DNA from: an uncultured Clostridia bacterium
Lineage (GTDB): Bacteria; Bacillota; Clostridia; Christensenellales; Borkfalkiaceae
Reading direction: 5' to 3'
NCBI GenBank assembly: GCA_944369635.1
Contig: CALVXL010000170.1
Span: forward strand, 1 to 12,038
DNA length: 12,038 nucleotides
This document shows, piece by piece, positions 5,163-12,038 of the stretch. The notes below the pieces were generated by a model. The model saw nothing but the letters and a program-made list of their open reading frames with translations. It made no database searches and was not told where the DNA came from. The position numbers and the translations under genes were made by a program. Numbering within the stretch: position 1 is the stretch's first letter; each line of letters starts with the position of its first letter.

Positions 5163-6461
5163 ATGAACAAATACAAAATGCAGCTGACGGCCGAACAGCA
5201 AGCCATATTGGACGGCAAACAGGGCGAGGTCAAGGCGAAAGTTCTGGAAACGCTCGTGATGTTCGGCGATATTTTCGGTGCGGAAAAACTCGTGCCCGTA
5301 ACGCATAAGCAAGGTCATCTGGTTACGAGTTTCGGCATAGGACTTTTAAAGCCGCTTTTTTCCACGATGGACAAGCTCATCGCGGGCGGCGTAAAGGCGG
5401 AGGGCGGTTTTTCCGTCGATCCGCGTCCCCTCGATTATGCGAACGGAAAATGCAATTTTCTGGAAAAGCTGGTTTTCGATAAGATTTTGTATTCCAAACA
5501 GGAAATGTATGAAAATCAGCTCCGCAAAGTCGGGCTGACGGGCAGCAGTAAGTTCACCTGCGCCTGCTATCTCGATGAAGTCGGCAATCAGCCGAAAGAG
5601 GGCGACGTGCTTTCGTGGGCGGAATCGAGCGCGGTCGTCTACGCAAACTCCGTGCTCGGCGCGCGTTGTAACCGCAACAGCGGCATGCTCGATCTGTTCG
5701 GTTCTATCGTGGGGTATGTTCCTTATTTCGGACTTTTGACGGATGAAGGGCGTAAGGCGACGTGGAAAGTTTACGTAAAGACGAGCAAAAAACCCGAGGC
5801 GCAGGTTCTCGGCAGCGCCATCGGCATGAAAGTTATGGAGGACGTTCCCTATGTTTACGGGCTGGATAAGTTCCTCGGCAGCGAATTGACCGACGACGTC
5901 AAGGCGTATCTGAAAGATTTCGGCGCGGCAACGGCGTCCAACGGCGCGGTGGGGCTTTATCATATCGATTCCCTCACACCGGAGGCCAAGCGTCTGGGCG
6001 AAAAACTCCTTGCGGAAAATTGCAGGGAATATGTCATCGACGATGCGGAGCTCGATCGCGTATATAAAAGCTATCCCGTCATGTGGAAAAACAAGGAAAA
6101 AGAGGGGAACTTGTGCTTTATCGGCTGCCCGCACCTGACTTATTCGCAACTTTGCGATTGGACGGATAAGATCGTCGCTTCCCTGAAAGCGGCAAACAGA
6201 AAGAAGGTTGTCGTCCGCACCGTATTGACTTCCGCGCCCGACGTGGTGGCAAAGTTCAAACAGACGAAAAAATATGCCGAGCTTATCGCAACGGGCGCGA
6301 CGCTCACTTCGATCTGCCCGTTGATGTATACGAATAATCCGCTCACCAAAATGCACCGCATCATGACCAACAGCAACAAGCTCCGCACCTATTCCGCGGC
6401 GCGGTATTATAAGGACGAGGAAATCCTCAAAAAAATTACCGGCGTAAAGGAGGGAAAATAA
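5163..6461 (+). CDS. Aconitase X (AcnX) catalytic large subunit
   Basis: This 432-residue cytoplasmic Fe-S dehydratase is of the AcnX superfamily (formerly DUF521). Characterised members dehydrate cis-3-hydroxy-L-proline (bacteria) or mevalonate 5-phosphate (archaea). The N-terminus MQLTAEQQAILDG (6-18) is the family opening. Further hallmarks are FTCACYLDEVGNQP near 131-144, WAESSAVVYANSVLGARCNR at 152-171, LCFIGCPHLTYSQL at 317-330 and SICP at 383-386. Cys133 or Cys135, Cys322 and Cys385 are candidate cluster ligands. Cys169 in G-A-R-C-N-R stands where I would expect Thr or Ser. The ATG at 5163 follows AAAGGAG (5145-5151, 11-nt spacer); the in-frame ATG at 5103 lies inside the promoter -10 region. 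The small subunit begins 1 nt after the stop. No proline racemase, reductase or isoprenoid gene is nearby, so the substrate is open. Confidence 0.9.
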   Translation: MNKYKMQLTAEQQAILDGKQGEVKAKVLETLVMFGDIFGAEKLVPVTHKQGHLVTSFGIGLLKPLFSTMDKLIAGGVKAEGGFSVDPRPLDYANGKCNFLEKLVFDKILYSKQEMYENQLRKVGLTGSSKFTCACYLDEVGNQPKEGDVLSWAESSAVVYANSVLGARCNRNSGMLDLFGSIVGYVPYFGLLTDEGRKATWKVYVKTSKKPEAQVLGSAIGMKVMEDVPYVYGLDKFLGSELTDDVKAYLKDFGAATASNGAVGLYHIDSLTPEAKRLGEKLLAENCREYVIDDAELDRVYKSYPVMWKNKEKEGNLCFIGCPHLTYSQLCDWTDKIVASLKAANRKKVVVRTVLTSAPDVVAKFKQTKKYAELIATGATLTSICPLMYTNNPLTKMHRIMTNSNKLRTYSAARYYKDEEILKKITGVKEGK

Positions 6462-6462
6462 C

Positions 6463-6903
6463 ATGAAACAGTTCAAAGGCAGAGTGCTTGCGGGCGGAAA
6501 TTGGAAAGGCGAAGCGGTGGTTTCGCATCAGGGCGTCAACACGCTGGCTACCTTTCAGAAGAGCGCGTTGAAAAACGCAAAACAGGTTTACGCGTCCGAT
6601 CAAAATAATCCCGACATCTACGAAAAAAACATCACGGGTAAGGCTTTGTGCCTGCCCATCACCATCGGTTCCACCACGGGCGGACTGGTCATTCAGACGG
6701 TTTGCGCCATGAAGATCAATCCCGCGGCGTTCCTCTTTTCCCAGCACATCGATTCCCTTGCGGCAAGCGGCATCGTTCTCGCGCGCATCTGGGAAAACTC
6801 GCCCGTCATCGCCATCGACCAGCTCGGCGACGAATTTTTGAATACCGTAAAAACGGGGGATACGCTGGAAATTTCCGAAGACGGCACCGTAACCGTATTG
6901 TAA
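6463..6903 (+). CDS. Aconitase X small (swivel, DUF126-type) subunit
   Basis: This 146-residue partner of the preceding large subunit corresponds to the mobile swivel domain of aconitase-type dehydratases. Family traits are the opening F-K-G-R-V-L-A-G-G near 4-12, ITGKALCLPITIGSTTGG at 57-74 with Ser70 in the place of the conserved active-site serine loop, and INPAAFLFSQ at 85-94. It ends with PVIAIDQ at 114-120 and a short beta-rich tail. In AcnX enzymes a serine of this loop is thought to complete the active site at the subunit interface. The loop here reads T-I-G-S-T-T-G-G and lacks the arginine I associate with many members (G-R-G-S). The ATG at 6463 has a very strong AAAGGAGGG (6446-6454, 8-nt spacer) within the end of the upstream gene, so the subunits should be made together. 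Assignment to the complex is firm; the reaction is not. Confidence 0.88.
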   Translation: MKQFKGRVLAGGNWKGEAVVSHQGVNTLATFQKSALKNAKQVYASDQNNPDIYEKNITGKALCLPITIGSTTGGLVIQTVCAMKINPAAFLFSQHIDSLAASGIVLARIWENSPVIAIDQLGDEFLNTVKTGDTLEISEDGTVTVL

Positions 6904-6966
6904 GGGCGTTTCCCGCATTGCGGGGGAAAAAGCGCGTTGAAAAGAAAAAAGTAAAAGATAAAAACG

Positions 6967-7005
6967 GCGCGCCCCGACTTTTTGTCAGGGCGCGCTTTTT
7001 TATTT
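6967..7005 (+). terminator. Intrinsic terminator of the aconitase X operon
   Basis: A 12-nt stem with a single C/A mismatch (6967-6978 with 6984-6995) and a T5 loop is followed by TTTTTTATTT (6996-7005), 63 nt after the stop. On the minus strand a T5 run also follows the stem within two bases, so it could act in both directions. Confidence 0.9.
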
Positions 7006-7039
7006 ATCTGAAAATGCGATTTGCAAAAATGCTTCGGAT

Positions 7040-7073
7040 AAAAAAATGCCGCGGCGTTTATGCGCCGCGGCAT
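7040..7073 (-). terminator. Intrinsic terminator of the lipoprotein gene
   Basis: A perfect 11-bp GC-rich stem (7046-7056 with 7063-7073) with a 6-nt loop is followed on the minus strand by a run of T's (complement of the seven A's at 7040-7046). It begins 13 nt after the stop of the minus-strand lipoprotein gene. With the preceding hairpin it forms a double terminator between convergent genes. Confidence 0.9.
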
Positions 7074-7086
7074 AGAAAATCAGATT

Positions 7087-8256
7087 TCAGTTTTCCGTTA
7101 CGTGAACGGTGCTTAAACGGTATTCCAGCGCGCCGAGCTTATTCGGCAGCGATTCCACGATTTTGACGAGGAACGCGCGGGCGTTTGTCTTGCCCGTCTC
7201 TTCCGTTGTTTCTTCGCCGTCTTCCGTCGTTTCCGCTTTGGTTAGCTGATAGTAGCAGTGTTTCGCCTGTCCCGTATATTTGGAATCGGCGCGGTTTAAC
7301 GTCGTTAAATACGTTGCGGAAGAATCGTACTGTTGCGGAACCCATTCGCCTGCGGCGTTCATGGTGTTCAGCGTCCAAGCGTCGGTCACGTTCACCGTGC
7401 GCTTGCACCCGACGGCGACGGATTGTACGCTCTTATAAGCGGTGTCTAAAATCTTCAGAGTCGATGAATATGACGAGGAAAGCGTCAGTCCGCGGATGGA
7501 AAAGAGCAGGGTTTCGTTGTCGAGCACCGTGCCTTCGGTGTACTTGATCTGTTTGGAATAATTTTCCACTTCCGTCAGACGGTAAGCGTCGTCATCGGTG
7601 TATACGGGCGTAACGCTGTCGGTTTTATCGGTAACGCTCAGCGCGGCTTTGTTGCCGTTCGTCACCCAGTCGATCTTCGTTTCGTAAACATAGCGGACAA
7701 TGTACGTGCCGTTTTTGTTGTTTACGATCTGCGTTGTGTCAAAGGATTTCACGCTGTAAATAGGGGAAAGCGAGCTCGAATGGGAACGGAAATAAACCGT
7801 GGAAGTGACGGTATCGGTAAACGAATACGATTTTTCCGTCTCCAAGATGTTGTAAGTTACGGGCAAAGTGAGCGACGCGGTGATCTTGTAAAGTTCGGTA
7901 TCGTTCACGCTGATGCCGATGTCGGAAGGCAATGCCTGCAAAGCTTCCGTCGTGGTCGTATATCCGCCTTTCGCCGTGCCGTTTTCGCCGTAAACCACGG
8001 TAAATTCATTGCTTTTCTGCGCAGAGTAGTCGGTTTCCGTTTCGCCGGTGGAAATCCTGTAATCGTCGCGGTAAACCACGTCGTAGACTGCGGTTTCTTT
8101 AAATTGCGTATGGTATTGTTTATCGCTTGTCCAGTTCGAAGTGAACGCCAGCTTGTTTGCCGGGGTACAGCCGTTGCAACCGCCTTCCGCCGAGCAACCC
8201 GTGAGTACGAGCGCGCCGAGGCACAAAGCGACCGCTTTCAACCAAAATTTTTTCAT
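7087..8256 (-). CDS. Hypothetical lipoprotein
   Basis: This 389-residue secreted lipoprotein has no family that I recognise. The N-terminus is a typical type II signal: M-K-K-F-W-L-K, a hydrophobic core (about 8-18), then the lipobox L-T-G-C with Cys21 as the lipidated residue. Cys27 and Cys30 follow at once in G-G-C-N-G-C; two further cysteines occur later (V-G-C-K and K-H-C-Y). The mature part is rich in Thr, Ser, Tyr and Asp with alternating hydrophobic residues, suggesting an extended beta-rich domain exposed outside the membrane. A short acidic Thr/Glu-rich stretch (about 342-357) lies before a conserved-looking C-terminus. I chose the ATG at 8256 because AGGAG lies 5 nt upstream and because the signal peptide begins there; the upstream in-frame ATG at 8370 lies before the promoter. 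It is a single-gene unit with its own promoter and terminator, divergent from addB. The function is unknown. Confidence 0.88.
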   Translation of the reverse strand: MKKFWLKAVALCLGALVLTGCSAEGGCNGCTPANKLAFTSNWTSDKQYHTQFKETAVYDVVYRDDYRISTGETETDYSAQKSNEFTVVYGENGTAKGGYTTTTEALQALPSDIGISVNDTELYKITASLTLPVTYNILETEKSYSFTDTVTSTVYFRSHSSSLSPIYSVKSFDTTQIVNNKNGTYIVRYVYETKIDWVTNGNKAALSVTDKTDSVTPVYTDDDAYRLTEVENYSKQIKYTEGTVLDNETLLFSIRGLTLSSSYSSTLKILDTAYKSVQSVAVGCKRTVNVTDAWTLNTMNAAGEWVPQQYDSSATYLTTLNRADSKYTGQAKHCYYQLTKAETTEDGEETTEETGKTNARAFLVKIVESLPNKLGALEYRLSTVHVTEN

Positions 8257-8308
8257 CCGATCTCCTGTATATTCCGAAAAGTTGTTCCGGGAGAATGCTT
8301 TTTCGAGT

Positions 8309-8337
8309 ATTATAGCATAAAAGACGAAAAATGTAAA
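8309..8337 (-). promoter_or_regulatory. Sigma-A promoter for the lipoprotein gene
   Basis: On the minus strand, TTTACA (8332-8337), a 17-nt spacer and TATAAT (8309-8314) with TATGc as extended -10. The leader would be roughly 45 nt and ends with an AGGAG ribosome binding site. Confidence 0.8.
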
Positions 8338-8373
8338 ACAAAAGAAAAAAGATAAACAAAATATCCGCAAATA

Positions 8374-8382
8374 TGTTACAAT
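8374..8382 (+). promoter_or_regulatory. Extended -10 promoter directly before addB (predicted leaderless start)
   Basis: TGtTACAAT at 8374-8382 is a good extended -10. The sequence 17 nt upstream (AAACAA, 8354-8359) is a poor -35, which extended -10 promoters tolerate. The addB ATG starts 7 nt after the -10, where transcription itself would begin. No ribosome binding site is present in this interval. Confidence 0.6.
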
Positions 8383-8388
8383 AGAAAC

Positions 8389-11300
8389 ATGATTACATTA
8401 TACATCGCCCCTAGCTACTGCGCTTTGATCGACGCGCTCGCGGTTTCTTTAAAAGACCGCGCGCGGGGGCTGGACGGAAAAAATTATGTATTCACCGAGG
8501 AAAAGGCCACCCTCGTTACCGAGCGCGCCATTGCCAAAGCGGCGGGCGGTACGTTCAACACGCGGGTGTTTTCCATGCGCAAATTTCTGAAAACCCTCTT
8601 CCAGCCCGAAGGGATTTTGAGCAAGGAAGGATCGGTAATGCTTTTGCGCAAGATCATCGGCGAACGGGCGGAAAATCTTTCGCTGCTCGGAAGATCGCGC
8701 AAAAAATCCCTTGCGCCGGCGGTATACGAATGCATCGCGCAGCTGAAAAGCGCGAAAGTGTGCGCGGAGGAGCTTTCCGCGGCTGCGCAAGGCGCCGACG
8801 GGCTTTTAAAGGATAAACTTGCCGACATCGCGTATCTGTACGCGGCGTACGAGGACGCGATCGCGGGAAAATACAAGGATCAGAACAATTATCTCGACGC
8901 TTTGCCCGTCCTTGCCGAAACCGCCGTTGCCGACGCCGACGTCTTTGTCGCGGCGTATTCTTCTTTTACACGGCAGGAAATCGAAACGCTGAAATCTTTC
9001 ATGCTGCACGCGCGTTCGCTTACGGGTTATCTCGTGGACGGGGAAAACGAGTTCGCCTATACTTCCGAAGCGGTGCGTGCCTTTCTCTGCGCGGCGCGCG
9101 AGGCGGGACAAAAGGCGGAAATCGTTTATCTTGATAAAGAAACGGGGGACGCCGGCGCGGTGCTGGAATATATCTTCAACCCCGCGGCTTTTACCTGTAA
9201 AAAAAGGGAAACGGAAAATATCTTTCTGTATGAAGCTTCTTCCGTCACGGAGGAAATCGAGCATATCGCTTCCGTCGTCAAGCGCGACGTGATCGACGGC
9301 AAAATGCGCTATTGCGAAGCGGAACTCGCGTTGGGCAGCTGTCCCGCTTCCGTCGTCAAAAAGGTGTTTTCGGAATACGCAATCCCGTTTTTTCTCGACG
9401 AAAAGCGCACGCTTTCACAGCATGCCGCGGCGCGGCTGGCGCTGGATTTCGTCACGGCGTTCCGCCGCGGCTATGCGCTTTCCGATATGCTTGCGCTCGT
9501 CAAAAGCCCGTTGGTTTTTCCCGACGCGGATTTTGCAGACGGGCTGGAAAATTACGTATTGCGCTACGGATATTCGCGTTCCATGTTTTTCCGTCCGTTC
9601 CGCTACGGGAAAGAGGAAAAGAACTTTGCTTCTTACGAAACCGCCCGCGCGAAAATCGCAGAAGCGTTCGCTTTTATAAAACGCCGTATGCGCGCGGAGG
9701 AATTCACCGCGGCAATCCGCAGGGCGCTTGAACTTTTCGGCGCGGAAGAAAACACCGCAAAGCTCGCGGCGGCGTATGAGGCGGCGGGATATCTGCAGGA
9801 ATCGGCGTTCACGTCGCAAGGCTATGCGAAACTTATGGAAGTGCTCGACGAAACGGACAGGATTCTCGGCGGATACACGACGGATATCGAAGAATTTACA
9901 AGCATTCTGCAAAGCGGATTTGCCGCCGACGAGATTTCCGTGCTTCCGCAGTATGCCGACGCGGTATATGTGGGCGATTTCAGGCAAACGCGGCTCGTGC
10001 GGGCGAAAACGCTCTTTCTGGCGGGGTTGACGTCGGATATTCCGTCGGTCAAAAACGACGTGGCGATGCTCACGGACGCCGACCTTGAAAAGCTGGAAAA
10101 TCTGAAAGTTTTCGTAGAGCCGAAGATTTCCGCCGTTAACCGCAGGGAGCGGGAAAACGCCGCGCTCGCGGCGGCGGCGTTTTCAAAAAGGCTGTATCTG
10201 TCCTGCTCCGTCGTGGGGGAAAGCGGAAAACCGCAGCTGAAAAGCGAGATCTTTTCCTATATATCCGCCATTTTCACCTATAAAAACAAGCCGCTCGCGC
10301 CGCTCAGCGCCCCGCTTTTGAAAGCATATTACGCGGGCGCGAGCGAGGAAAACCGCGCTAAGCTCGACGCGATGCGCTATCTTACGCCCGCGCAGGCGAA
10401 AAAGGCGTTTGCGCGGCAGATCAACGCTTTCCGCGAAGGGGAATGCGACATGACGGCGGCTTCCGCATACTACCGACTTACAAACGGCGCCGACCGCGCC
10501 GCGGCGGACGCCATGCTGAAAAGCGCCAACAGCGAAATCACGGTGCGTCTTGCAAGCAACAAGGAAATCGTCTTGCAAAACGGCAAGCTGACAGCCTCTT
10601 TATTACAGGCATACTACGCTTGTCCGTACCGCAATTTTCTGACCAACGGCATCGGGCTGAAAGAACGGAAAACGGGGGACGCCCCCACCGAAATCGGCAA
10701 TTATTTCCACGCGGTGTTCGAAGCCTTTGCGCCCGAAGCGGAAAAGTTCGAAAACGAAGAGGAAGCGGAAACGTTTGCCCTTTCTCTGGCGCAAAAGCTG
10801 GCGGAGGAGGAAAAATATGCGCGTTTGGAGGAGAGCGCGGCGGGCAAAAATCTGCTTGCGCGCATGCAGGCGGAAGCGGCGCGCTATTGCGTGCGCATTT
10901 ACAGGCAGTATAAAAATTCCGACTTCAAACTTTTCGGGCAGGAAGTGTGGTTCGGCAGGAAGGGCGATCGGTATAAAGCCATCGAGATCGGCGCGGGCGG
11001 TAAAAAGTATTATATCGAGGGCAAGGTTGACCGCATCGACAAAAAGGACGATTATATCCGTATCGTCGATTACAAAACGGGTTCGTTCAGCAAGGCGGAC
11101 AAGGATCTTTTCGTGGGAAAGGATATTCAGATCTACCTTTACATGAACGCCTTTGCAAAGGAACATAAGCCTGCAGGGTTGTATTACTGCGGCGTGGGAG
11201 AAGATTTCGTTTCGGAAAACGACGAGCGCGAGGAGTGTTTCGGACATACGCTGGAAGATCCCGACGTCATTTTGGCGGGGGATAAGACGCTCAGCGCAGA

Positions 11301-11631
11301 GCACCCGGAAAGCGAGCTCACGGGCGTGAAAATGAGCGTGAAAAAGGACGGCGAGGTCAAATTCGGCGGCGGCAGGCTTTTGACGCGCGAGCAGATGGAC
11401 GCTTATCTGAAATATGCCCTGCTCATCGCCGAAAAGGGCGCCGAGCGGCTGGATCAGGGCGTCATCGTCGCTTCGCCTTATAAAGGTACTTGCGATTTTT
11501 GCGCGTATAAAGGGATGTGCGCGTTCTTTGCCGACGGTTCGAAAGAGGAGCGGAGCGAAGATACGGTGCTTACGAATACGTTTACCGAAGCCGTGAAAAA
11601 GGCCGAAGGGGAGGGCGGAAATGGAACTTAA
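8389..11631 (+). CDS. addB: ATP-dependent helicase-nuclease AddAB, subunit B
   Basis: This 1080-residue protein is the AddB half of the AddAB (RecBCD-like) complex, which resects double-strand breaks and loads RecA. The inactive helicase-like part covers about 1-700, with V-Y-V-G-D-F-R-Q-T-R near 525-535 and the AGLTSDIP loop at 545-552. The C-terminal nuclease has Y-Y-A-C-P-Y-R-N-F (Cys745), G-N-Y-F-H-A-V-F-E (His774), GKVDRID with Asp881, and D-Y-K-T-G with Asp894 and Lys896. Cys745 with Cys1035, Cys1038 and Cys1044 (C-D-F-C-A-Y-K-G-M-C) forms the AddB-type 4Fe-4S cluster. Bacillus AddB is somewhat longer (about 1160 residues). The first strand M-I-T-L-Y-I-A is where Bacillus has its P-loop, but here the loop reads A-P-S-Y-C-A-L-I-D without G-K-T. 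No other in-frame start exists between a stop at 8353 and the domain, so ATG 8389 stands although it has no ribosome binding site. addA overlaps its end by 11 nt. Confidence 0.95.
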   Translation: MITLYIAPSYCALIDALAVSLKDRARGLDGKNYVFTEEKATLVTERAIAKAAGGTFNTRVFSMRKFLKTLFQPEGILSKEGSVMLLRKIIGERAENLSLLGRSRKKSLAPAVYECIAQLKSAKVCAEELSAAAQGADGLLKDKLADIAYLYAAYEDAIAGKYKDQNNYLDALPVLAETAVADADVFVAAYSSFTRQEIETLKSFMLHARSLTGYLVDGENEFAYTSEAVRAFLCAAREAGQKAEIVYLDKETGDAGAVLEYIFNPAAFTCKKRETENIFLYEASSVTEEIEHIASVVKRDVIDGKMRYCEAELALGSCPASVVKKVFSEYAIPFFLDEKRTLSQHAAARLALDFVTAFRRGYALSDMLALVKSPLVFPDADFADGLENYVLRYGYSRSMFFRPFRYGKEEKNFASYETARAKIAEAFAFIKRRMRAEEFTAAIRRALELFGAEENTAKLAAAYEAAGYLQESAFTSQGYAKLMEVLDETDRILGGYTTDIEEFTSILQSGFAADEISVLPQYADAVYVGDFRQTRLVRAKTLFLAGLTSDIPSVKNDVAMLTDADLEKLENLKVFVEPKISAVNRRERENAALAAAAFSKRLYLSCSVVGESGKPQLKSEIFSYISAIFTYKNKPLAPLSAPLLKAYYAGASEENRAKLDAMRYLTPAQAKKAFARQINAFREGECDMTAASAYYRLTNGADRAAADAMLKSANSEITVRLASNKEIVLQNGKLTASLLQAYYACPYRNFLTNGIGLKERKTGDAPTEIGNYFHAVFEAFAPEAEKFENEEEAETFALSLAQKLAEEEKYARLEESAAGKNLLARMQAEAARYCVRIYRQYKNSDFKLFGQEVWFGRKGDRYKAIEIGAGGKKYYIEGKVDRIDKKDDYIRIVDYKTGSFSKADKDLFVGKDIQIYLYMNAFAKEHKPAGLYYCGVGEDFVSENDEREECFGHTLEDPDVILAGDKTLSAEHPESELTGVKMSVKKDGEVKFGGGRLLTREQMDAYLKYALLIAEKGAERLDQGVIVASPYKGTCDFCAYKGMCAFFADGSKEERSEDTVLTNTFTEAVKKAEGEGGNGT

Positions 11632-12038
11632 AAAGGAACAGGCGGAAGTCGTCAATCACGATGCGGGCGATCTTCTGGTGTCGGCTTCTGCGGGGAGCGG
11701 CAAAACCTTTACCATGATCCGCCGGCTGATACGGCTGATTGTGGAGGGAAAGGTGCGGGTGAGCGAAATCCTCGCCGTTACCTTTACCGAAAAGGCGGCG
11801 GCGGAGATGAAGGAAAAACTTCTTCGCGCCATGCTCAAAGAAATTTCGGCAGGCAAGGACGGGCTGAAAAGCCAGCTGGCGGACGTTTATACGGCGGACA
11901 TCAGCACGGTGCACGCGTTTTGCGGCAGGCTGCTTCGCAAGTATTTTTTCGAGGCGGGACTTTCGCAGGATTTTGAAATTGCCGACGAAAGCCGCGCCGC
12001 GGAACTTAAAAGCCGCGCGATAGACGATTTGTTCGAGG
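11621..12038 (+). CDS. addA: ATP-dependent helicase-nuclease AddAB, subunit A, N-terminal part (cut by window edge)
   Basis: The first 139 codons of AddA, the UvrD/Rep-like superfamily 1A helicase subunit of AddAB, are present. The sequence shows a Q-motif (Lys5-Glu6-Gln7), a perfect Walker A loop SASAGSGKT at 21-29 (Lys28), helicase motif Ia as ILAVTFTEKAAAEM (about 51-64), and motif Ib as ISTVHAFCGRLLRKYF (about 95-110). This is the expected order and spacing for AddA/RecB-type helicases. The remaining roughly 1,000 residues, including Walker B and the second nuclease domain, are beyond the right edge. The ATG at 11621 has a very strong AGGGGAGGG (11607-11615, 5-nt spacer) inside the end of addB. 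It overlaps the addB stop by 11 nt, so the subunits should be translationally coupled. The start is well supported because the Q-motif follows directly. Confidence 0.95.
   Translation, partial: MELKKEQAEVVNHDAGDLLVSASAGSGKTFTMIRRLIRLIVEGKVRVSEILAVTFTEKAAAEMKEKLLRAMLKEISAGKDGLKSQLADVYTADISTVHAFCGRLLRKYFFEAGLSQDFEIADESRAAELKSRAIDDLFE

Noticed and set aside
4134..5318. Long open frame on the minus strand (394 codons) opposite the nahK-like gene
   Set aside because: It runs through a palindromic terminator and a promoter, its translation has no recognisable motif, and the plus-strand gene is a clear family match. It arises from codon bias.
5346..6476. Long open frame on the minus strand (376 codons) opposite the aconitase X large subunit
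   Set aside because: No family features are seen and it is wholly antisense to a well-supported gene with promoter, ribosome binding site and partner.
8257..8370. A 38-residue N-terminal extension of the lipoprotein
   Set aside because: The extension starts upstream of the -10 and -35 boxes, while the ATG at 8256 has a good ribosome binding site and begins a textbook lipoprotein signal.
10603..11655. Long open frame on the minus strand (350 codons) opposite the AddB nuclease domain
   Set aside because: It is antisense to conserved catalytic and Fe-S motifs and is explained by the GC-rich third codon positions of addB.
1..12038. CRISPR array, tRNA, insertion sequence or prophage
   Set aside because: No regularly spaced repeats, cloverleaf, transposase, integrase or terminal inverted repeats were seen, and gene style is uniform along the window.

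Overview
The window looks like chromosomal DNA from an anaerobic, low-to-moderate GC Firmicute of the class Clostridia. The reasons are strong AGGAGG-type ribosome binding sites, vegetative promoters with the TRTGn-type extended -10, an AddAB recombination nuclease, a CpsC/CpsD bacterial tyrosine kinase pair, and a TM1266-type hydrogenase-system regulator. The habit of pairing A/T-rich spacers with GCG/CGC-rich codons recalls uncultured gut Christensenellales-like lineages, but that finer placement is inference. I see no tRNA, rRNA, CRISPR array, transposase or phage gene, and no gene-free stretch longer than about 300 bases.

Left part (1-1722). The 3' part of a ketopantoate-reductase-family gene enters from the left edge. 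It is followed 2 nt later by a small protein with four CxxC pairs (two zinc ribbons). A strong dyad terminator separates these from a convergent LacA/Maa-type sugar O-acetyltransferase on the minus strand. Divergent promoters then drive that acetyltransferase leftward and a 79-residue TM1266-type ACT protein rightward. An unexplained long inverted repeat lies between the two promoters.

Polysaccharide block (2226-4998). A promoter with a structured leader precedes cpsC-like (Wzz-domain membrane adaptor) and cpsD-like (BY-kinase) genes that overlap by 8 nt. A hairpin follows, then an N-acetylhexosamine 1-kinase (NahK)-like gene and a palindromic terminator. The simplest reading is control of polysaccharide assembly together with supply of an amino-sugar 1-phosphate. 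No glycosyltransferase, flippase or polymerase is present here. The CpsD Walker A motif carries Cys where Gly is expected.

Aconitase X block (5084-7005). A self-contained two-gene operon (promoter, AcnX large subunit, small swivel subunit, terminator) encodes an Fe-S dehydratase of the AcnX superfamily. Nothing beside it reveals the substrate.

Right part (7040-12038). A minus-strand orphan lipoprotein gene has its own promoter and terminator. Divergent from it, addB runs into addA with an 11-nt overlap, and addA is cut by the right edge. The addB start codon has no ribosome binding site and lies 7 nt after an extended -10, which suggests a leaderless mRNA. The AddB N-terminus also lacks the P-loop known from Bacillus AddB.

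I did not find a convincing new multi-gene system. The best leads are the substituted P-loop of the BY-kinase, the predicted leaderless and P-loop-less AddB, and the orphan AcnX enzyme.
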